Shown here: piece by piece, positions 1 to 9,158 of the stretch
Layout: every line of letters starts with the position of its first letter
How positions within the stretch are numbered: the first letter of the stretch is position 1
Assembly (NCBI RefSeq): GCF_038784515.1
Contig: NZ_CP152376.1
Span: 62,001-126,000, forward strand
Direction of reading: 5' to 3'
DNA length: 64,000 nucleotides
Source: Rhodoferax sp. GW822-FHT02A01
GTDB taxonomy: Bacteria; Pseudomonadota; Gammaproteobacteria; Burkholderiales; Burkholderiaceae_C
Made by a program: the position numbers and the translations under genes
Notes under the pieces: generated by a model
What the model was told of the DNA's origin: nothing
Database searches by the model: none
Seen by the model: the letters and a program-made list of their open reading frames with translations, nothing else

Positions 1-876
1 CAATTTGACATCGGCCAGCGAACGCTGCTGGACTTGCTGGATACCCAGAACGAATTCTTTGAGGCATCGCGCTCCTACATCAACTCCCGGCACGACCAGG
101 CCATTGCCCAGGCCCGCACGCTGGCCGGCATAGGTCAGCTGGTGGTAACCACCGGAGCCAACCGCGATGACGTACCCAGCCCGCAGGATGCGGGTCTGGA
201 CACTGCCGACCTGTCACAGACGGAAAGCCTCTGTCCGATTGAAGAGACCGTGGTGGACACCTTGGAAAAGATCAAGGCAGAAGCAGTCATCCCCAGCCGC
301 GCCAAACCGGCACCTGCCGCCGTGGAAATGCCCACGCCCGCTGGCGCTGACAAGTGCGGACGCATCACCCTGCTGCCCGATGAAGACGGCAAAGTGGGCC
401 GTGTCTTTGTCAAGGACGGCAAGGGTGACGAGGTCAAACTGGAAACCGCCTACGCTGCCAGCCTGGACGACTGCCAGAAGGTGACTCCAGGGCAGTCCAC
501 AGACCCGCGTTACAAGGCAATGGTGAAGAAGCTGCCAGAAGCAGCACGCTACTACCGCATCAACTTCGTTCTGGGCAAGGATGAGATGCTGCCCGAGTCG
601 GCCACCGTCTTCAAATTCCTGCTGGAGGACTATCGCAAGACGGCCGCTCCCGAGGTCACCCTCATCGGCCACTCCGACAAGGTCGGCGATCCGGCAACCA
701 ACCTGCGGCTGTCCCAGAAACGCGCCAAGGCCGTTTACGACTTGCTGACCAAGGATGGGGCTGTGCCCAAGTCTGACATTGAGCAAGCCTGGCGTGGTGA
801 CAAGGAGCCCTTGCCCGGCACCGAGGGCGCCAAGTCCGAACCACGCAACCGCCGTGTGGAAGTCAAGATTCAATAA
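1..876 (+). CDS. TolC-family outer membrane protein fused to OmpA-like domain (5' partial)
   Basis: The reading frame is open from base 1, so the gene starts upstream of the window. The first residues (QFDIGQRTLLDLLDTQNEFF) match the conserved last helix of TolC-family efflux and type I secretion outer membrane channels. After about 55 residues this gives way to a proline/charged linker, then an OmpA C-terminal peptidoglycan-binding domain over the last ~110 residues (GHSD, N-LRLSQKRAKAVYD, NRRVEVKI). The C-terminus of TolC is periplasmic, so a peptidoglycan anchor there fits the topology. TolC and OmpA partners of type I adhesin secretion systems are normally separate genes. Together with lapG and lapD just downstream, this suggests the outer membrane component of a LapBCE-like adhesin exporter. 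The family call is confident; the secretion substrate is inference, since it would lie outside the window. Confidence 0.85.
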   Translation, partial: QFDIGQRTLLDLLDTQNEFFEASRSYINSRHDQAIAQARTLAGIGQLVVTTGANRDDVPSPQDAGLDTADLSQTESLCPIEETVVDTLEKIKAEAVIPSRAKPAPAAVEMPTPAGADKCGRITLLPDEDGKVGRVFVKDGKGDEVKLETAYAASLDDCQKVTPGQSTDPRYKAMVKKLPEAARYYRINFVLGKDEMLPESATVFKFLLEDYRKTAAPEVTLIGHSDKVGDPATNLRLSQKRAKAVYDLLTKDGAVPKSDIEQAWRGDKEPLPGTEGAKSEPRNRRVEVKIQ

Positions 877-918
877 AACCGCGAATTGCCAACCAGCCTG
901 TTTCGCAAAGGATTACCC

Positions 919-1383
919 ATGAATTCCCTGACCTTTCTACCTGCAAAAAAAATGCTGCTGGCCAGCCTGACGGTCTTCTGCCTCGTGGCGACTGGCGCGA
1001 GCCACGCGCAATCCGTGGCCGGTGTCGTGAAAAAGAAAGAGGGCACCGTCGAAATCGTTCGCAATGGCAAGTCCATTCCCGTGGAGGTCGGCAGCACCGT
1101 ATCGGCGGGAGACACGGTCAAGACGTCCAAGGACTCCACCGTCGGCCTGATGCTCAAGGACTCATCCCGCATGTCACTGGGCCCCAACAGCGAAATGTCG
1201 CTCGACAAGTTTGGCTTCAATGCCAACACCTACAGCGGCAACCTGTTGGTCAGCGTGGTCAAGGGCACCTTTGCCATGATCTCCGGGTTGGTCGTCAAGA
1301 ACAATCCGGCCAATTCGATGATCAAGACGCCCACCTCCACCGCCGGCATTCGCGGCACAACCTTCGTGGTGGAAGTGCCCTGA
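919..1383 (+). CDS. secreted FecR-domain protein
   Basis: A 154-residue protein with an N-terminal signal peptide (KK at 10-11, hydrophobic core, probable cleavage after SHA near residue 30), followed by one FecR-like domain: GTVEIVRNGKSIPVEVG, then GDTVKTSKDSTVGLML, ending at GIRGTTFVVEV. It lacks the N-terminal cytoplasmic anti-sigma and membrane segments of classical FecR, so it should be a free periplasmic or surface protein. I chose the ATG at 919 because AAAGGA sits at 907-912. It follows the TolC-OmpA gene by 42 bases, probably in the same transcript. Its stop is 2 bases from the stop of the convergent lapD gene, the two lying in the palindrome TGAATTCA. FecR-type proteins are common beside type I secreted adhesins; the exact role is unknown. 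Confidence 0.8.
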   Translation: MNSLTFLPAKKMLLASLTVFCLVATGASHAQSVAGVVKKKEGTVEIVRNGKSIPVEVGSTVSAGDTVKTSKDSTVGLMLKDSSRMSLGPNSEMSLDKFGFNANTYSGNLLVSVVKGTFAMISGLVVKNNPANSMIKTPTSTAGIRGTTFVVEVP

Positions 1384-1385
1384 AT

Positions 1386-3299
1386 TCAGGAGATGCCAGG
1401 GCCAGTTGCGCCGTCAAAGCCCAACTTGGCCAGTAGCGGCAGGTCTTCCTTCTTCTCCACCCCTTGCGCCACCACGGTGATGCCGATGGCATGCGCCACC
1501 TTGCACAGGCCCGTGAGGAATTCCTGATTGCCCACGTTGTCGGCAATGCCGCGGATGTAACTGGGGTGCACCTTGATGTAGTCCAGCGCCAGATCCGCCA
1601 GCTTGTCGCTCTCGGCAAATCGCTGGCCGAAGTACTCCACACCGATGCGGCAGCCCAGCGACTTGAGTGTGCGAGCCAGGTCGCGGAAGGCATCAAACTG
1701 ACGGAACACACCGTACTCAGGCACCTCAAACAACAGGCGCTTGCAGACATCCGGATAGGCCTTGAGCAGGAGGGCCAATTCGTTGCGGAAGTGGAAGTCG
1801 GCAATGGTCTCGGCCGAGAGATTGACCGCCACATCGCCACTGCTTTTCTGCAGGTATTCGATGGCCAGTTTGACCACGCCCAAGTCCAGTGGCGCGGTCA
1901 AGTTGAGTTGGGCCGCCATGGGCATGAAGTCGCCTGCGGTCATCAGGGTGCCTGCGTCGTCCATCTTCAGGCGGATCACACTTTCGCGGTGCAAGGAACT
2001 CTTGCCGTCACCCGACATCACGGGGTAGAAGCTCAGTGCCAGCCGCCCTCCCCCTACCGCTTCGGTCAATAGGGTGCGCCAGGTTTCGGCCGCGATGGCT
2101 GGCTTGGCATTGGCGTCGTCCAATGCCTCGTAGGTATTGCTGCCCTTGGCTGCCGCCTTGGCCAGCGCTTCATCCGCACTGGACAGCAAGCTGCCCAGAT
2201 TCTGGTTGCGCGCATAGCGCACAGCACCGATATGGAACAGGTCAGGCACCTTGTCCTTCCACTTGGGCAGCACCTTGTCATGCAGGCGCTCGTAGATTTC
2301 CTTGGCGGCCGCTTCGGCCGTGGCATGGCTGGGACAGACCACCGCGAACTCGGCCCCCTTGACGCGGCCCGCGCGCTGACCGATGCGGCCATTCCCGCTT
2401 TCATACAACTCGGTTCCGATCTCCTTGAGCAGCGCGTCTGCCCCTTGGCGACCCAGCGCCGTATTGAGATCGTTCAGGTCAGTCAGGCGCACCAGCACCA
2501 GGCTACCGCTGGCGCCAAACTGCTCACCAGTGAGCACCTCGCGCAGATGCGACAAAAAGTATTCCCGGCTGGACAGGCCCGTCACCGCATCGCGATTGAC
2601 CTTCTTGCGCAGCGCATCCAGGCGTGCGGACTCCTCGTTGAACATGGTCTTGAGTCGCCCCACCATGTCGTTCATGCCGCGTGCCAGGGCCTTGAGCTCC
2701 GGTGTGCGTGGCTCGGGGATCAGCACAAAGCGCCGCTCCGTGATTGCCTCGGCCTGACCAACCACCGCATCCAGCGGACGGGTAATGAATCGCAGCAGAA
2801 AGGTACCCACGATGCCGGTACCAATGCCGCCCACAACAAACCACAGCAACAGTTCCAGCGTTTCGTCCCAGAGGGTCTTGTAGACGTACTGCTCCTGGCT
2901 GGCCAGCGTCAGCGTGCCGTACTGTATCCATTTGTCCTGGATCAGCGCCTGCCCCGGATGGACCACGATGGGAATCAGGTCAATGAACCACTGGGGTGCC
3001 CCTTCGATCTTGCCTTCGAACACGCGCTCCACAATCAGTTCCCCCTTGGGAGAGACAATGCGGATGAAGCGGTAGTGCCCGGCATCGAACTGCGCTGCCA
3101 CCTGCAGCTCCACCGTAACCGGGTCCTTGGGCAACTGCGACAGGGACAAGGCCAGCGCAGTGGCGTTGTCGACGTTCTTCACCTGCAGCTGCTGCTGCAG
3201 ATACTGTCGCGCCGACAGGACGCTGGTGACCGTGCTGGCGGCAAATGCCATGGCCATGACCAGGATGATGGCTGCCCAAAGTTGTTTGATAAGTGACAT
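1386..3299 (-). CDS. lapD: LapD-like c-di-GMP receptor (degenerate GGDEF-EAL)
   Basis: A 637-residue inner membrane protein. It has TM1 at about 8-28, a periplasmic LapD/MoxY-type sensor domain to about 148 (with GAPQWF), TM2 at about 149-170, HAMP, GGDEF from about 235, and EAL from about 405 to the end. The GGDEF signature reads VKGAEF and the EAL signature reads HRESVIRL, so both active sites have decayed. That is the hallmark of LapD, which binds c-di-GMP with its EAL domain and then sequesters the protease LapG in the periplasm. lapG lies 32 bases upstream in the same operon, which supports the call. The ATG at 3299 is preferred over longer in-frame starts because the TM1 segment follows it directly. 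High c-di-GMP should keep LapG bound and the surface adhesin retained. Confidence 0.9.
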   Translation of the reverse strand: MSLIKQLWAAIILVMAMAFAASTVTSVLSARQYLQQQLQVKNVDNATALALSLSQLPKDPVTVELQVAAQFDAGHYRFIRIVSPKGELIVERVFEGKIEGAPQWFIDLIPIVVHPGQALIQDKWIQYGTLTLASQEQYVYKTLWDETLELLLWFVVGGIGTGIVGTFLLRFITRPLDAVVGQAEAITERRFVLIPEPRTPELKALARGMNDMVGRLKTMFNEESARLDALRKKVNRDAVTGLSSREYFLSHLREVLTGEQFGASGSLVLVRLTDLNDLNTALGRQGADALLKEIGTELYESGNGRIGQRAGRVKGAEFAVVCPSHATAEAAAKEIYERLHDKVLPKWKDKVPDLFHIGAVRYARNQNLGSLLSSADEALAKAAAKGSNTYEALDDANAKPAIAAETWRTLLTEAVGGGRLALSFYPVMSGDGKSSLHRESVIRLKMDDAGTLMTAGDFMPMAAQLNLTAPLDLGVVKLAIEYLQKSSGDVAVNLSAETIADFHFRNELALLLKAYPDVCKRLLFEVPEYGVFRQFDAFRDLARTLKSLGCRIGVEYFGQRFAESDKLADLALDYIKVHPSYIRGIADNVGNQEFLTGLCKVAHAIGITVVAQGVEKKEDLPLLAKLGFDGATGPGIS

Positions 3300-3331
3300 G
3301 GAGGTCTCGCTGAAAAAACTATAGGTCGGTA

Positions 3332-4063
3332 TCAAAGTCCGTCCTGGCGCATGCGCTCGAGCACATCGCGCCAGCGTGACAGGCGGGTCGTAGGATCGGC
3401 ACTGGAGGTTGTCGCACCGCCAACCCACAGTCCGTCGCTATTGAAGCTGTACACCGGGGTCAGGTCGGTACGCATGGAGGCCGGGCGAATGCTGGTGACC
3501 ATGTTGTCCAGAATCACGGGCTCTTCGGTCGGTTGGGCGTAATAGCCCAGCACCATGTGCGCAATGGGGGCCGTGTTGCCGGTCTGGTAACGTACGTACA
3601 CCAGCCGCAGGCGTTCATTCGGCACGCCCAGGGCCCGCAGCGTCATGTATTTGGCAATGACGAAGTCCTCGCAGTCCCCTGCCCCATGGCCCATGAACTC
3701 CAGCGGCGTGGCCCAGTAGTCCTCCACCTTGTAGACCTCCATGTCGGTCTTGTAGAGGATGCGACGGTTGAAGAAGGTGTTGACCTTGTTGAGCTTGTCG
3801 TTCTCCGCCAAGTTGGCAGACTCTTCGATCAACTTGCGCCACGCGGCTACGGTTTGTGCGGCATTGGCGCCATATTGCTGCTGCGCCAACATCAGCATGC
3901 GGTCAAAGTCAGGCGCCGCAATGCCCAGTGCAAACAGGCCAGCCAACAGCGCCGCGGCCAGACTCCAACGCAAGGCGCGAAGAGCTGCCACCCTGCGCAG
4001 GCTTTGAACGGCAACGCGCAAGCCCACCCGGCATTGGGGGGTGAGTGGGTTTGCCATCAGCAT
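3332..4063 (-). CDS. lapG: LapG-like periplasmic cysteine protease (BTLCP)
   Basis: Bacterial transglutaminase-like cysteine proteinase that cuts the N-terminus of large type I secreted adhesins and releases them from the cell surface. From the ATG at 4063 the protein is 243 residues, with an N-terminal signal/anchor (LAAALLAGLFALG). The Cys-His-Asp triad is visible at C131 (GAGDCEDF), H169 (AHMVLGYY) and D186 (VILDN). The 38- and 17-residue spacings equal those I recall for Pseudomonas LapG (C134, H172, D189). A longer TTG-started reading frame to 4132 would overlap the upstream lipoprotein gene and is less likely. No strong Shine-Dalgarno precedes either candidate ATG (4063 or 4057). It sits 17 bases after the lipoprotein gene and 32 before lapD. 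Its adhesin substrate is not in the window. Confidence 0.9.
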   Translation of the reverse strand: MLMANPLTPQCRVGLRVAVQSLRRVAALRALRWSLAAALLAGLFALGIAAPDFDRMLMLAQQQYGANAAQTVAAWRKLIEESANLAENDKLNKVNTFFNRRILYKTDMEVYKVEDYWATPLEFMGHGAGDCEDFVIAKYMTLRALGVPNERLRLVYVRYQTGNTAPIAHMVLGYYAQPTEEPVILDNMVTSIRPASMRTDLTPVYSFNSDGLWVGGATTSSADPTTRLSRWRDVLERMRQDGL

Positions 4064-4080
4064 GGTGGGGAGATTGCCGC

Positions 4081-4575
4081 TTACTGGAACACGCTTCTGA
4101 GAGCCGTGTTCACCTTGTCGAATGGCGGGCAACCATTGGCAAACACGGGCGACACCACCATTTCGATGTCGGCCTTGCCGCCTGGTGCAATATCGGTCAA
4201 CGGACTGGAGAGGTCGCGATACAGCTGCGTGCCCTGCCCAAACACCGCCACATCCAGCACCGATTTCCTGGACAAGGTCTTTCCGGACTGGTTGTTCAGC
4301 TTGCCGGTGATGAAGGCAAAGCAGCTCTTGCTATTGACCTTGGAAGCCTTTTTTTCCACCTGGTAGTCCAGCGAAAAGCCGTCACCCAATTCGGCATGGA
4401 AACGCTCCACCGTGTGGACGACGGCCGGAGGTGCGGCCGGTTCGGCAACCGGAGCAGGCGCATTCGCGCACCCTGCCAGCAGAGCGCAGGCCACCAGCAC
4501 TGCGGCATACCCGTCTTGGCCCAGGCCCTTGTTGCGAAGGGCTGCACTGCAAGCCTTTGTATTTGGTTCAAACAT
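4081..4575 (-). CDS. hypothetical lipoprotein of the lapG-lapD operon
   Basis: A 164-residue protein with a lipobox LLAGC (Cys36) after a hydrophobic stretch AAVLVACA, so it is probably a lipoprotein. The N-region before the lipobox is longer than usual. A proline/alanine linker follows, then a compact domain with LNNQSGKTLSRKSVLDVAVFGQG and a second Cys pair (SKSCFAF, FANGCPPF) that could form a disulfide. The pattern resembles small beta-sandwich lipoproteins, but I cannot name the family. GGGAG lies just upstream of the ATG at 4575. It stands at the head of the lipoprotein-lapG-lapD operon, so a role in adhesin retention or in assembling the secretion channel is possible, though this is inference only. 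Confidence 0.7.
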   Translation of the reverse strand: MFEPNTKACSAALRNKGLGQDGYAAVLVACALLAGCANAPAPVAEPAAPPAVVHTVERFHAELGDGFSLDYQVEKKASKVNSKSCFAFITGKLNNQSGKTLSRKSVLDVAVFGQGTQLYRDLSSPLTDIAPGGKADIEMVVSPVFANGCPPFDKVNTALRSVFQ

Positions 4576-4614
4576 CTACGCTCCCGGGTGCATGGTGCAC
4601 CTCTGTCGCAATTA

Positions 4615-4649
4615 TGGCGTGGACTGCGCCAGCGGCACAGTCCACGCCA
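4615..4649. terminator. perfect 12-bp inverted repeat downstream of apbC
   Basis: TGGCGTGGACTG at 4615-4626 is the exact reverse complement of 4638-4649, with an 11-base loop. It lies 27 bases past the apbC stop, before the lipoprotein gene. No run of T follows on the minus strand (TAATTGCG), so it is either an intrinsic terminator without a U-tract, an mRNA 3'-end stabiliser or a binding site. Confidence 0.45.
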
Positions 4650-4675
4650 GCAGGCTCTGCAACAGCGCTACGCGC

Positions 4676-5767
4676 TCAGGTGTTCTTGCTGATGGTGATG
4701 GTAGGGAACTTGGAAGAAAAGTCCTTGTTCTTGGCCGCCACCGACAAGGCCACCTTGCGTGCCACGGCCTTGTACAACCCGGCAACCTCCCCATCAGGGT
4801 CGGCCACCACCGTAGGCTTGCCACCATCGGCCTGGATACGGATCTGCATAGCCAGGGGCAATGCACCCAGGTAGTCCATGCCGTACTGCGCCGCCATGGT
4901 CTTGCCGCCGTCCACACCAAAGATGTGTTCGACGTGACCGCAGTTGCTGCACACGTGCACCGCCATGTTTTCCACGATGCCCAGGATGGGCACACCCACC
5001 TTTTCGAACATCTTGATGCCTTTCTTGGCATCCAGCAGCGCAATGTCCTGCGGCGTGGTCACCACCACGGCGCCGGTCAGCGGCACGCGCTGGGACAGCG
5101 TCAGCTGGATATCGCCGGTACCGGGTGGCATGTCGACGATCAGGTAGTCCAGGTCCTTCCAGTGGGTCTGGCGCAGCAGTTGCTCCAGCGCCTGGGTGGC
5201 CATGGGGCCGCGCCAGATCATGGCTTCGTCGGGTGCCACCAGGAATCCGATGGACATGACCTGCACGCCATAGTTCTGCATGGGCTCCATGGTCTTGCCG
5301 TCCTCGGACTCGGGGCGGCCTTCGATGCCCATCATCATGGGTTGGCTGGGGCCGTAGATATCGGCATCCAGCAGCCCCACCGTGGCGCCTTGGGCGGCCA
5401 GGGCCAGTGCCAGATTGGCCGCCGTGGTGCTCTTGCCAACCCCGCCCTTGCCGGATGCCACGGCCACGATGTTCTTCACGCCCGGCAACAACTGCACGCC
5501 GCGCTGCACCGCATGGGCCAGCACATTCAGCCGGGGCGTGACTTCCACACTCTGTACCCCATCCACCGTTCGGGCGGCGGCACTGAGTGCATCGGCAAAC
5601 TGCTGCTCCTGGCTCTTGGCGGGATACCCCAGTTCCAGCGTGAAACGCACGGCACCACCACTGACGGTGAGCTCCTTGATGCATTTGCTGGAAACAAAAT
5701 CCTTGCCCGTATTCGGGTCGATGACGCTTTGCAAAGCGCCCATGATTGCTTGCTCGGTAACGGCCAT
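4676..5767 (-). CDS. apbC: iron-sulfur cluster carrier protein ApbC (Mrp/NBP35 family)
   Basis: Cytosolic P-loop ATPase that binds and delivers 4Fe-4S clusters to apoproteins. The 363 residues comprise an N-terminal MIP18/DUF59-like domain (about 1-90) and a Mrp ATPase domain. The latter has the deviant Walker A SGKGGVGKSTTAANLA, LDADIYGPS, the PPGTGD motif and the cluster-binding CSNC near residue 280. The length matches other proteobacterial ApbC proteins. The ATG at 5767 starts MAVTEQAIMGAL, the usual beginning. It is divergent from the patatin gene, with 160 bases between. In betaproteobacteria apbC often sits beside metG; here metG is about 7 kb away, across the patatin and signalling genes. 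Confidence 0.95.
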   Translation of the reverse strand: MAVTEQAIMGALQSVIDPNTGKDFVSSKCIKELTVSGGAVRFTLELGYPAKSQEQQFADALSAAARTVDGVQSVEVTPRLNVLAHAVQRGVQLLPGVKNIVAVASGKGGVGKSTTAANLALALAAQGATVGLLDADIYGPSQPMMMGIEGRPESEDGKTMEPMQNYGVQVMSIGFLVAPDEAMIWRGPMATQALEQLLRQTHWKDLDYLIVDMPPGTGDIQLTLSQRVPLTGAVVVTTPQDIALLDAKKGIKMFEKVGVPILGIVENMAVHVCSNCGHVEHIFGVDGGKTMAAQYGMDYLGALPLAMQIRIQADGGKPTVVADPDGEVAGLYKAVARKVALSVAAKNKDFSSKFPTITISKNT

Positions 5768-5927
5768 TCAATGCTCCTTCTGAGCCCAGAGTCTAGCTCT
5801 GCACGCCTTGCCCTTTGCTGCGCAGGCCCAAAGACTGCCGCGGCAGACCGGGTTTGTGGTGCGCTCTAGGGTTAACCCCCTTCGCCCGGATGCTTGGCGT
5901 TTGGCCGCTACACCCCATAATGAATTC

Positions 5928-7217
5928 ATGGATCGTGCCGCAGCAGAAATCCGCGCCACCGTGAAACCCGCCGGGCTCATGCTCTCGGGCGGTGGTGCAC
6001 GTGCCGCCTACCAGGTCGGTGTGCTCGAAGCCATTGCCGACATCCGCCTGCAATGCGGAGCCGGCCAGGAGCCCAACCCCTTTCCCATCATCACCGGCAC
6101 CTCTGCCGGTGCCATCAATGCCTCGGCACTGGCCTGCGGCAGTGACAACTTTGATGCCGCGGTACGTCTGATTGCCCACACCTGGCGCAACTTCAGCGCG
6201 GACCAGGTCTATTGCGCCGACCACATCAGCATGCTGCGCTCCGGTGCGAAATGGATGACTTTGCTGTCGCTGGGTTGGCTGCTGGCCAAATGGCGGCGCA
6301 TCAAACCGCGCTCCCTGCTGGACAACAGCCCGCTGGGTGAACTGCTGCGGCGCCTGGTACCGCTGGAACGGCTGCCCGAACTGATCCGCCAGGGCCACAT
6401 CCAGGCACTTGCCGTCACAGCTTCCAGCTACAGCTCGGGCGAGCACGTGACTTTTTTTGAAGGGGACAAGCGCCTCTTGCCGTGGGTGCGCTCCCAACGC
6501 ATATCGGTGCGGGACCACATCACCCATGACCATCTGCTGGCTTCCAGCGCCATTCCCTTTGTGTTTCCGGCAACCGAACTGCACATCAACGGTCATACCG
6601 AGTACTTCGGGGACGGCTCCATGCGCCAGAGCGCACCGGTGGCGCCAGCCATCCATCTGGGCGCGGAACGTCTGTTGGTCGTAGGTGCCGGGCGCATGAA
6701 TGAGCCCAAGGGCGAGGCCCCTTCCGCCCTTGCCAATGGCTACCCGAGCATTGCGCAGATTGCCGGACACGCGCTGTCCAACATCTTTCTGGATGCGCTG
6801 GCCGTCGATGTCGAGCGCGTGCGTCGCATCAACCACACACTGAACCTGGTTCCCGAAGCCCTGCGCCAGCAAAGCGCTCTCAAGCCCATCGATCTGCTGG
6901 TGATCTCACCCAGCCAGAGACTGGACGTGGTTGCCTCACGCCACATCGACGATCTGCCCCACGCGGTGCGCACCATGCTCAACGGGGTAGGCATCTCGTC
7001 CGCCAAGGCCGATGTCAAGGGCTCTGCCCTGGCAAGCTACCTGCTATTCGAGTCCAGCTACACCGGCGAGCTGATGGCGCTGGGCTACGCGGACGCACAG
7101 AAACAGCGGGCCGAAGTGTGCGCATTCTTTGGCTGGACCGATCCCCATGCAGCCACTGACACAGGCAAAACCAGACCTGGCAAGGAGCGTCGCCAGGATC
7201 CGTTGCGGGTGCGGTGA
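5928..7217 (+). CDS. patatin-like phospholipase family protein
   Basis: A 429-residue serine hydrolase of the patatin family. The N-terminal oxyanion motif is [11 protein letters not shown], the nucleophile elbow is GTSAG (Ser59), and the catalytic Asp is in GDGSMRQ (Asp229), so the Ser-Asp dyad is complete. The C-terminal third (IDLLVISPS... [24 protein letters not shown]) resembles the extra domain of the DUF3734-type patatins. The reading frame stays open upstream, but the ATG at 5928 is preferred because the patatin motif begins soon after it. No signal peptide is evident, so it is probably cytoplasmic. The family cleaves acyl esters of phospholipids; the real substrate here is unknown. 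It is separated from apbC by a divergent 160-base spacer and stands alone. Confidence 0.88.
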   Translation: MDRAAAEIRATVKPAGLMLSGGGARAAYQVGVLEAIADIRLQCGAGQEPNPFPIITGTSAGAINASALACGSDNFDAAVRLIAHTWRNFSADQVYCADHISMLRSGAKWMTLLSLGWLLAKWRRIKPRSLLDNSPLGELLRRLVPLERLPELIRQGHIQALAVTASSYSSGEHVTFFEGDKRLLPWVRSQRISVRDHITHDHLLASSAIPFVFPATELHINGHTEYFGDGSMRQSAPVAPAIHLGAERLLVVGAGRMNEPKGEAPSALANGYPSIAQIAGHALSNIFLDALAVDVERVRRINHTLNLVPEALRQQSALKPIDLLVISPSQRLDVVASRHIDDLPHAVRTMLNGVGISSAKADVKGSALASYLLFESSYTGELMALGYADAQKQRAEVCAFFGWTDPHAATDTGKTRPGKERRQDPLRVR

Positions 7218-7332
7218 TTTCATGATCCAGCTCAATTACTATCCAAAACGGCAGTGATCAAATGCGCCGGAGGGCTGCACCCCGCGTGTGCGTTCCGGGC
7301 GGGTCGACCAAATTCAAGGCAGGGAGTTCTCA

Positions 7333-8502
7333 ATGCACGCTGCAGGGCGGCAAACCACGGTGCTGGTAGTAGATGACACCAAGGAAAACTTGTTGATCAT
7401 TGGCCAGTTGCTGCGCCCCCACTACCACGTGCGGGTGGCCAATTCCGGCATGCAGGCCCTGCGCGTGGCGGAGTCCGAACCCCGTCCCGACCTGATTCTG
7501 CTGGACGTCATGATGCCGGACATGGACGGCTACCAGGTGCTGCAGATTCTGCGCAGCAAGCCGCAAACCCAGTCAATACCGGTGATCTTTGTCACGGCGA
7601 TGGATGCGGATGCAGACGAGGAACACGGTCTGTCCCTGGGTGCCGTGGACTACGTCACCAAACCGGTCAAGCCGGGTCTGCTGCTGGCCCGGGTACACGC
7701 CCACCTCGAACTCAAGGCGGCCCGCGACGCGCTGGCACGACAGAACGCCGAACTGGACGCCGAGGTCCACCGACGCATGGCCGAGAACGACCTGATCAAG
7801 GACTTCAGCCTGCACGCCCTGGCCACCCTGGCCGAAAAGCGAGACAACGAAACCGGCAACCATCTGCGCCGCACCCAGGCCTACATGGAAGTCCTGATGC
7901 AGCACCTGAAGGACCACCCGCGCTTTTCAGCGGAGCTGGTGGACCCCGCCGCGCGCGACCGCATTGCCAAGGTGACGCCCTTGCATGACATCGGAAAGGT
8001 GGGCATACCCGACGCCATTCTGCTCAAGCCGGGTCGACTCACGGTCGAAGAGTTCGCCATCATGAAAACCCACGCCAGCATTGGCGCCCAGGCCATTGGG
8101 GAAGCCATTCGCAGCGTGCAGGCAGCCCGCAGCCTGGACGAACCCGCCGTTTCCCCGAGCGACGCTGCGCTCAGGGCCCAGTCGCTGAGTTTTTTGGAAA
8201 CCACGCGCCAGATTGCAGGCAGCCACCACGAGAAATGGGACGGCAGCGGCTACCCCGACAGGCTCTCAGGTGCGGCCATTCCGCTTCCAGCTAGGCTCAT
8301 GGCGCTGGCCGACGTGTTTGATGCCCTCATTTCCAAGCGCCACTACAAGGAAGCCTATTCCATGCAGCAAACCGTGGAGACCATCCTCCAGGGCAAGGGG
8401 GGGCACTTCGACCCGGACATTGTTGACGCCTTCATTGCCGTACAGGACCAGTTTGCCGACATTGCAAAACGCTACGTAGATCCACCGCCGCAGGAGCACT
8501 GA
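7333..8502 (+). CDS. response regulator with HD-GYP c-di-GMP phosphodiesterase domain
   Basis: A 389-residue protein with a receiver domain at about 8-125 (VDD, phospho-acceptor Asp58 in LLDVMMPDMDG, Lys in TKPVKPG), a coiled-coil linker, and an HD-GYP domain at about 165-375 with LHDIGKVGIPD (His218) and HHEKWDGSGYP (His298, GYP 306-308). HD-GYP domains hydrolyse c-di-GMP to pGpG or GMP with a di- or tri-iron centre, and the metal ligands appear intact. AGGGAG at 7321-7326 selects the ATG at 7333. It begins a three-gene operon with a histidine phosphatase (3-base gap) and a hybrid histidine kinase. The kinase ends in an Hpt domain that is the obvious phosphodonor to this receiver, by inference. 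Confidence 0.93.
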   Translation: MHAAGRQTTVLVVDDTKENLLIIGQLLRPHYHVRVANSGMQALRVAESEPRPDLILLDVMMPDMDGYQVLQILRSKPQTQSIPVIFVTAMDADADEEHGLSLGAVDYVTKPVKPGLLLARVHAHLELKAARDALARQNAELDAEVHRRMAENDLIKDFSLHALATLAEKRDNETGNHLRRTQAYMEVLMQHLKDHPRFSAELVDPAARDRIAKVTPLHDIGKVGIPDAILLKPGRLTVEEFAIMKTHASIGAQAIGEAIRSVQAARSLDEPAVSPSDAALRAQSLSFLETTRQIAGSHHEKWDGSGYPDRLSGAAIPLPARLMALADVFDALISKRHYKEAYSMQQTVETILQGKGGHFDPDIVDAFIAVQDQFADIAKRYVDPPPQEH

Positions 8503-8505
8503 ACC

Positions 8506-9158
8506 ATGACCCGCCATTCGCTACTGATCCGAATCCTCGCCGCTTGCGCCACCGTCCTGACCGCCACCGGCATTGTGTGGGCACAAGGCGCTGAGACTGC
8601 CTTTGTGGAAAAAATGGTCACCCCGGAGCTGCTGACCGAACTGCGCAAGGGCGGCTACGTGCTCTACATGCGCCACGGCACCACCGACAACAGCCGTGCA
8701 GACCGCGCACCATCCGTCGACCTGAACGACTGCTCGACACAGCGTGTGCTCAACGATGAAGGGCGCAAGTTGTCCGCAGCCATCGGACAGGAACTGGTCA
8801 AGGCAAGGATTCCCGTTGGCGAGGTTTTCTTCAGCCCGCTCTGCCGTGCCCGTGAAAGCGCCGAGCTGGCCTTTCCCGCGATGAAAGGGAAAATGCACTC
8901 CGATCTGAATCTGGCCTATTCCGCCAACCTCACGGCCGAGGAAAAGAAACCGGTGCTGGCCGCCACACGCAAGCTCGTGTCCGCCCCTGTTGCGCCAGGC
9001 ACCAACCGCGTACTGGTGGCGCATGCGCCCAACATGGCAGACCTGATGGGCTACTTCGTCAAACCCGAAGGCACGGTGGTCGTGCTCCGCCCCCTAGGGC
9101 AGGACCGGTTTGAATACCTCGGCAGCATACCGCCCACCTTGTGGGCAACCCTGCTCAA

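Noticed and set aside
4412..5869. 485-codon plus-strand frame opposite apbC and the lipoprotein gene
   Set aside because: Covers two genes on the other strand, is rich in His and Gly, and has no domain match that I can see.
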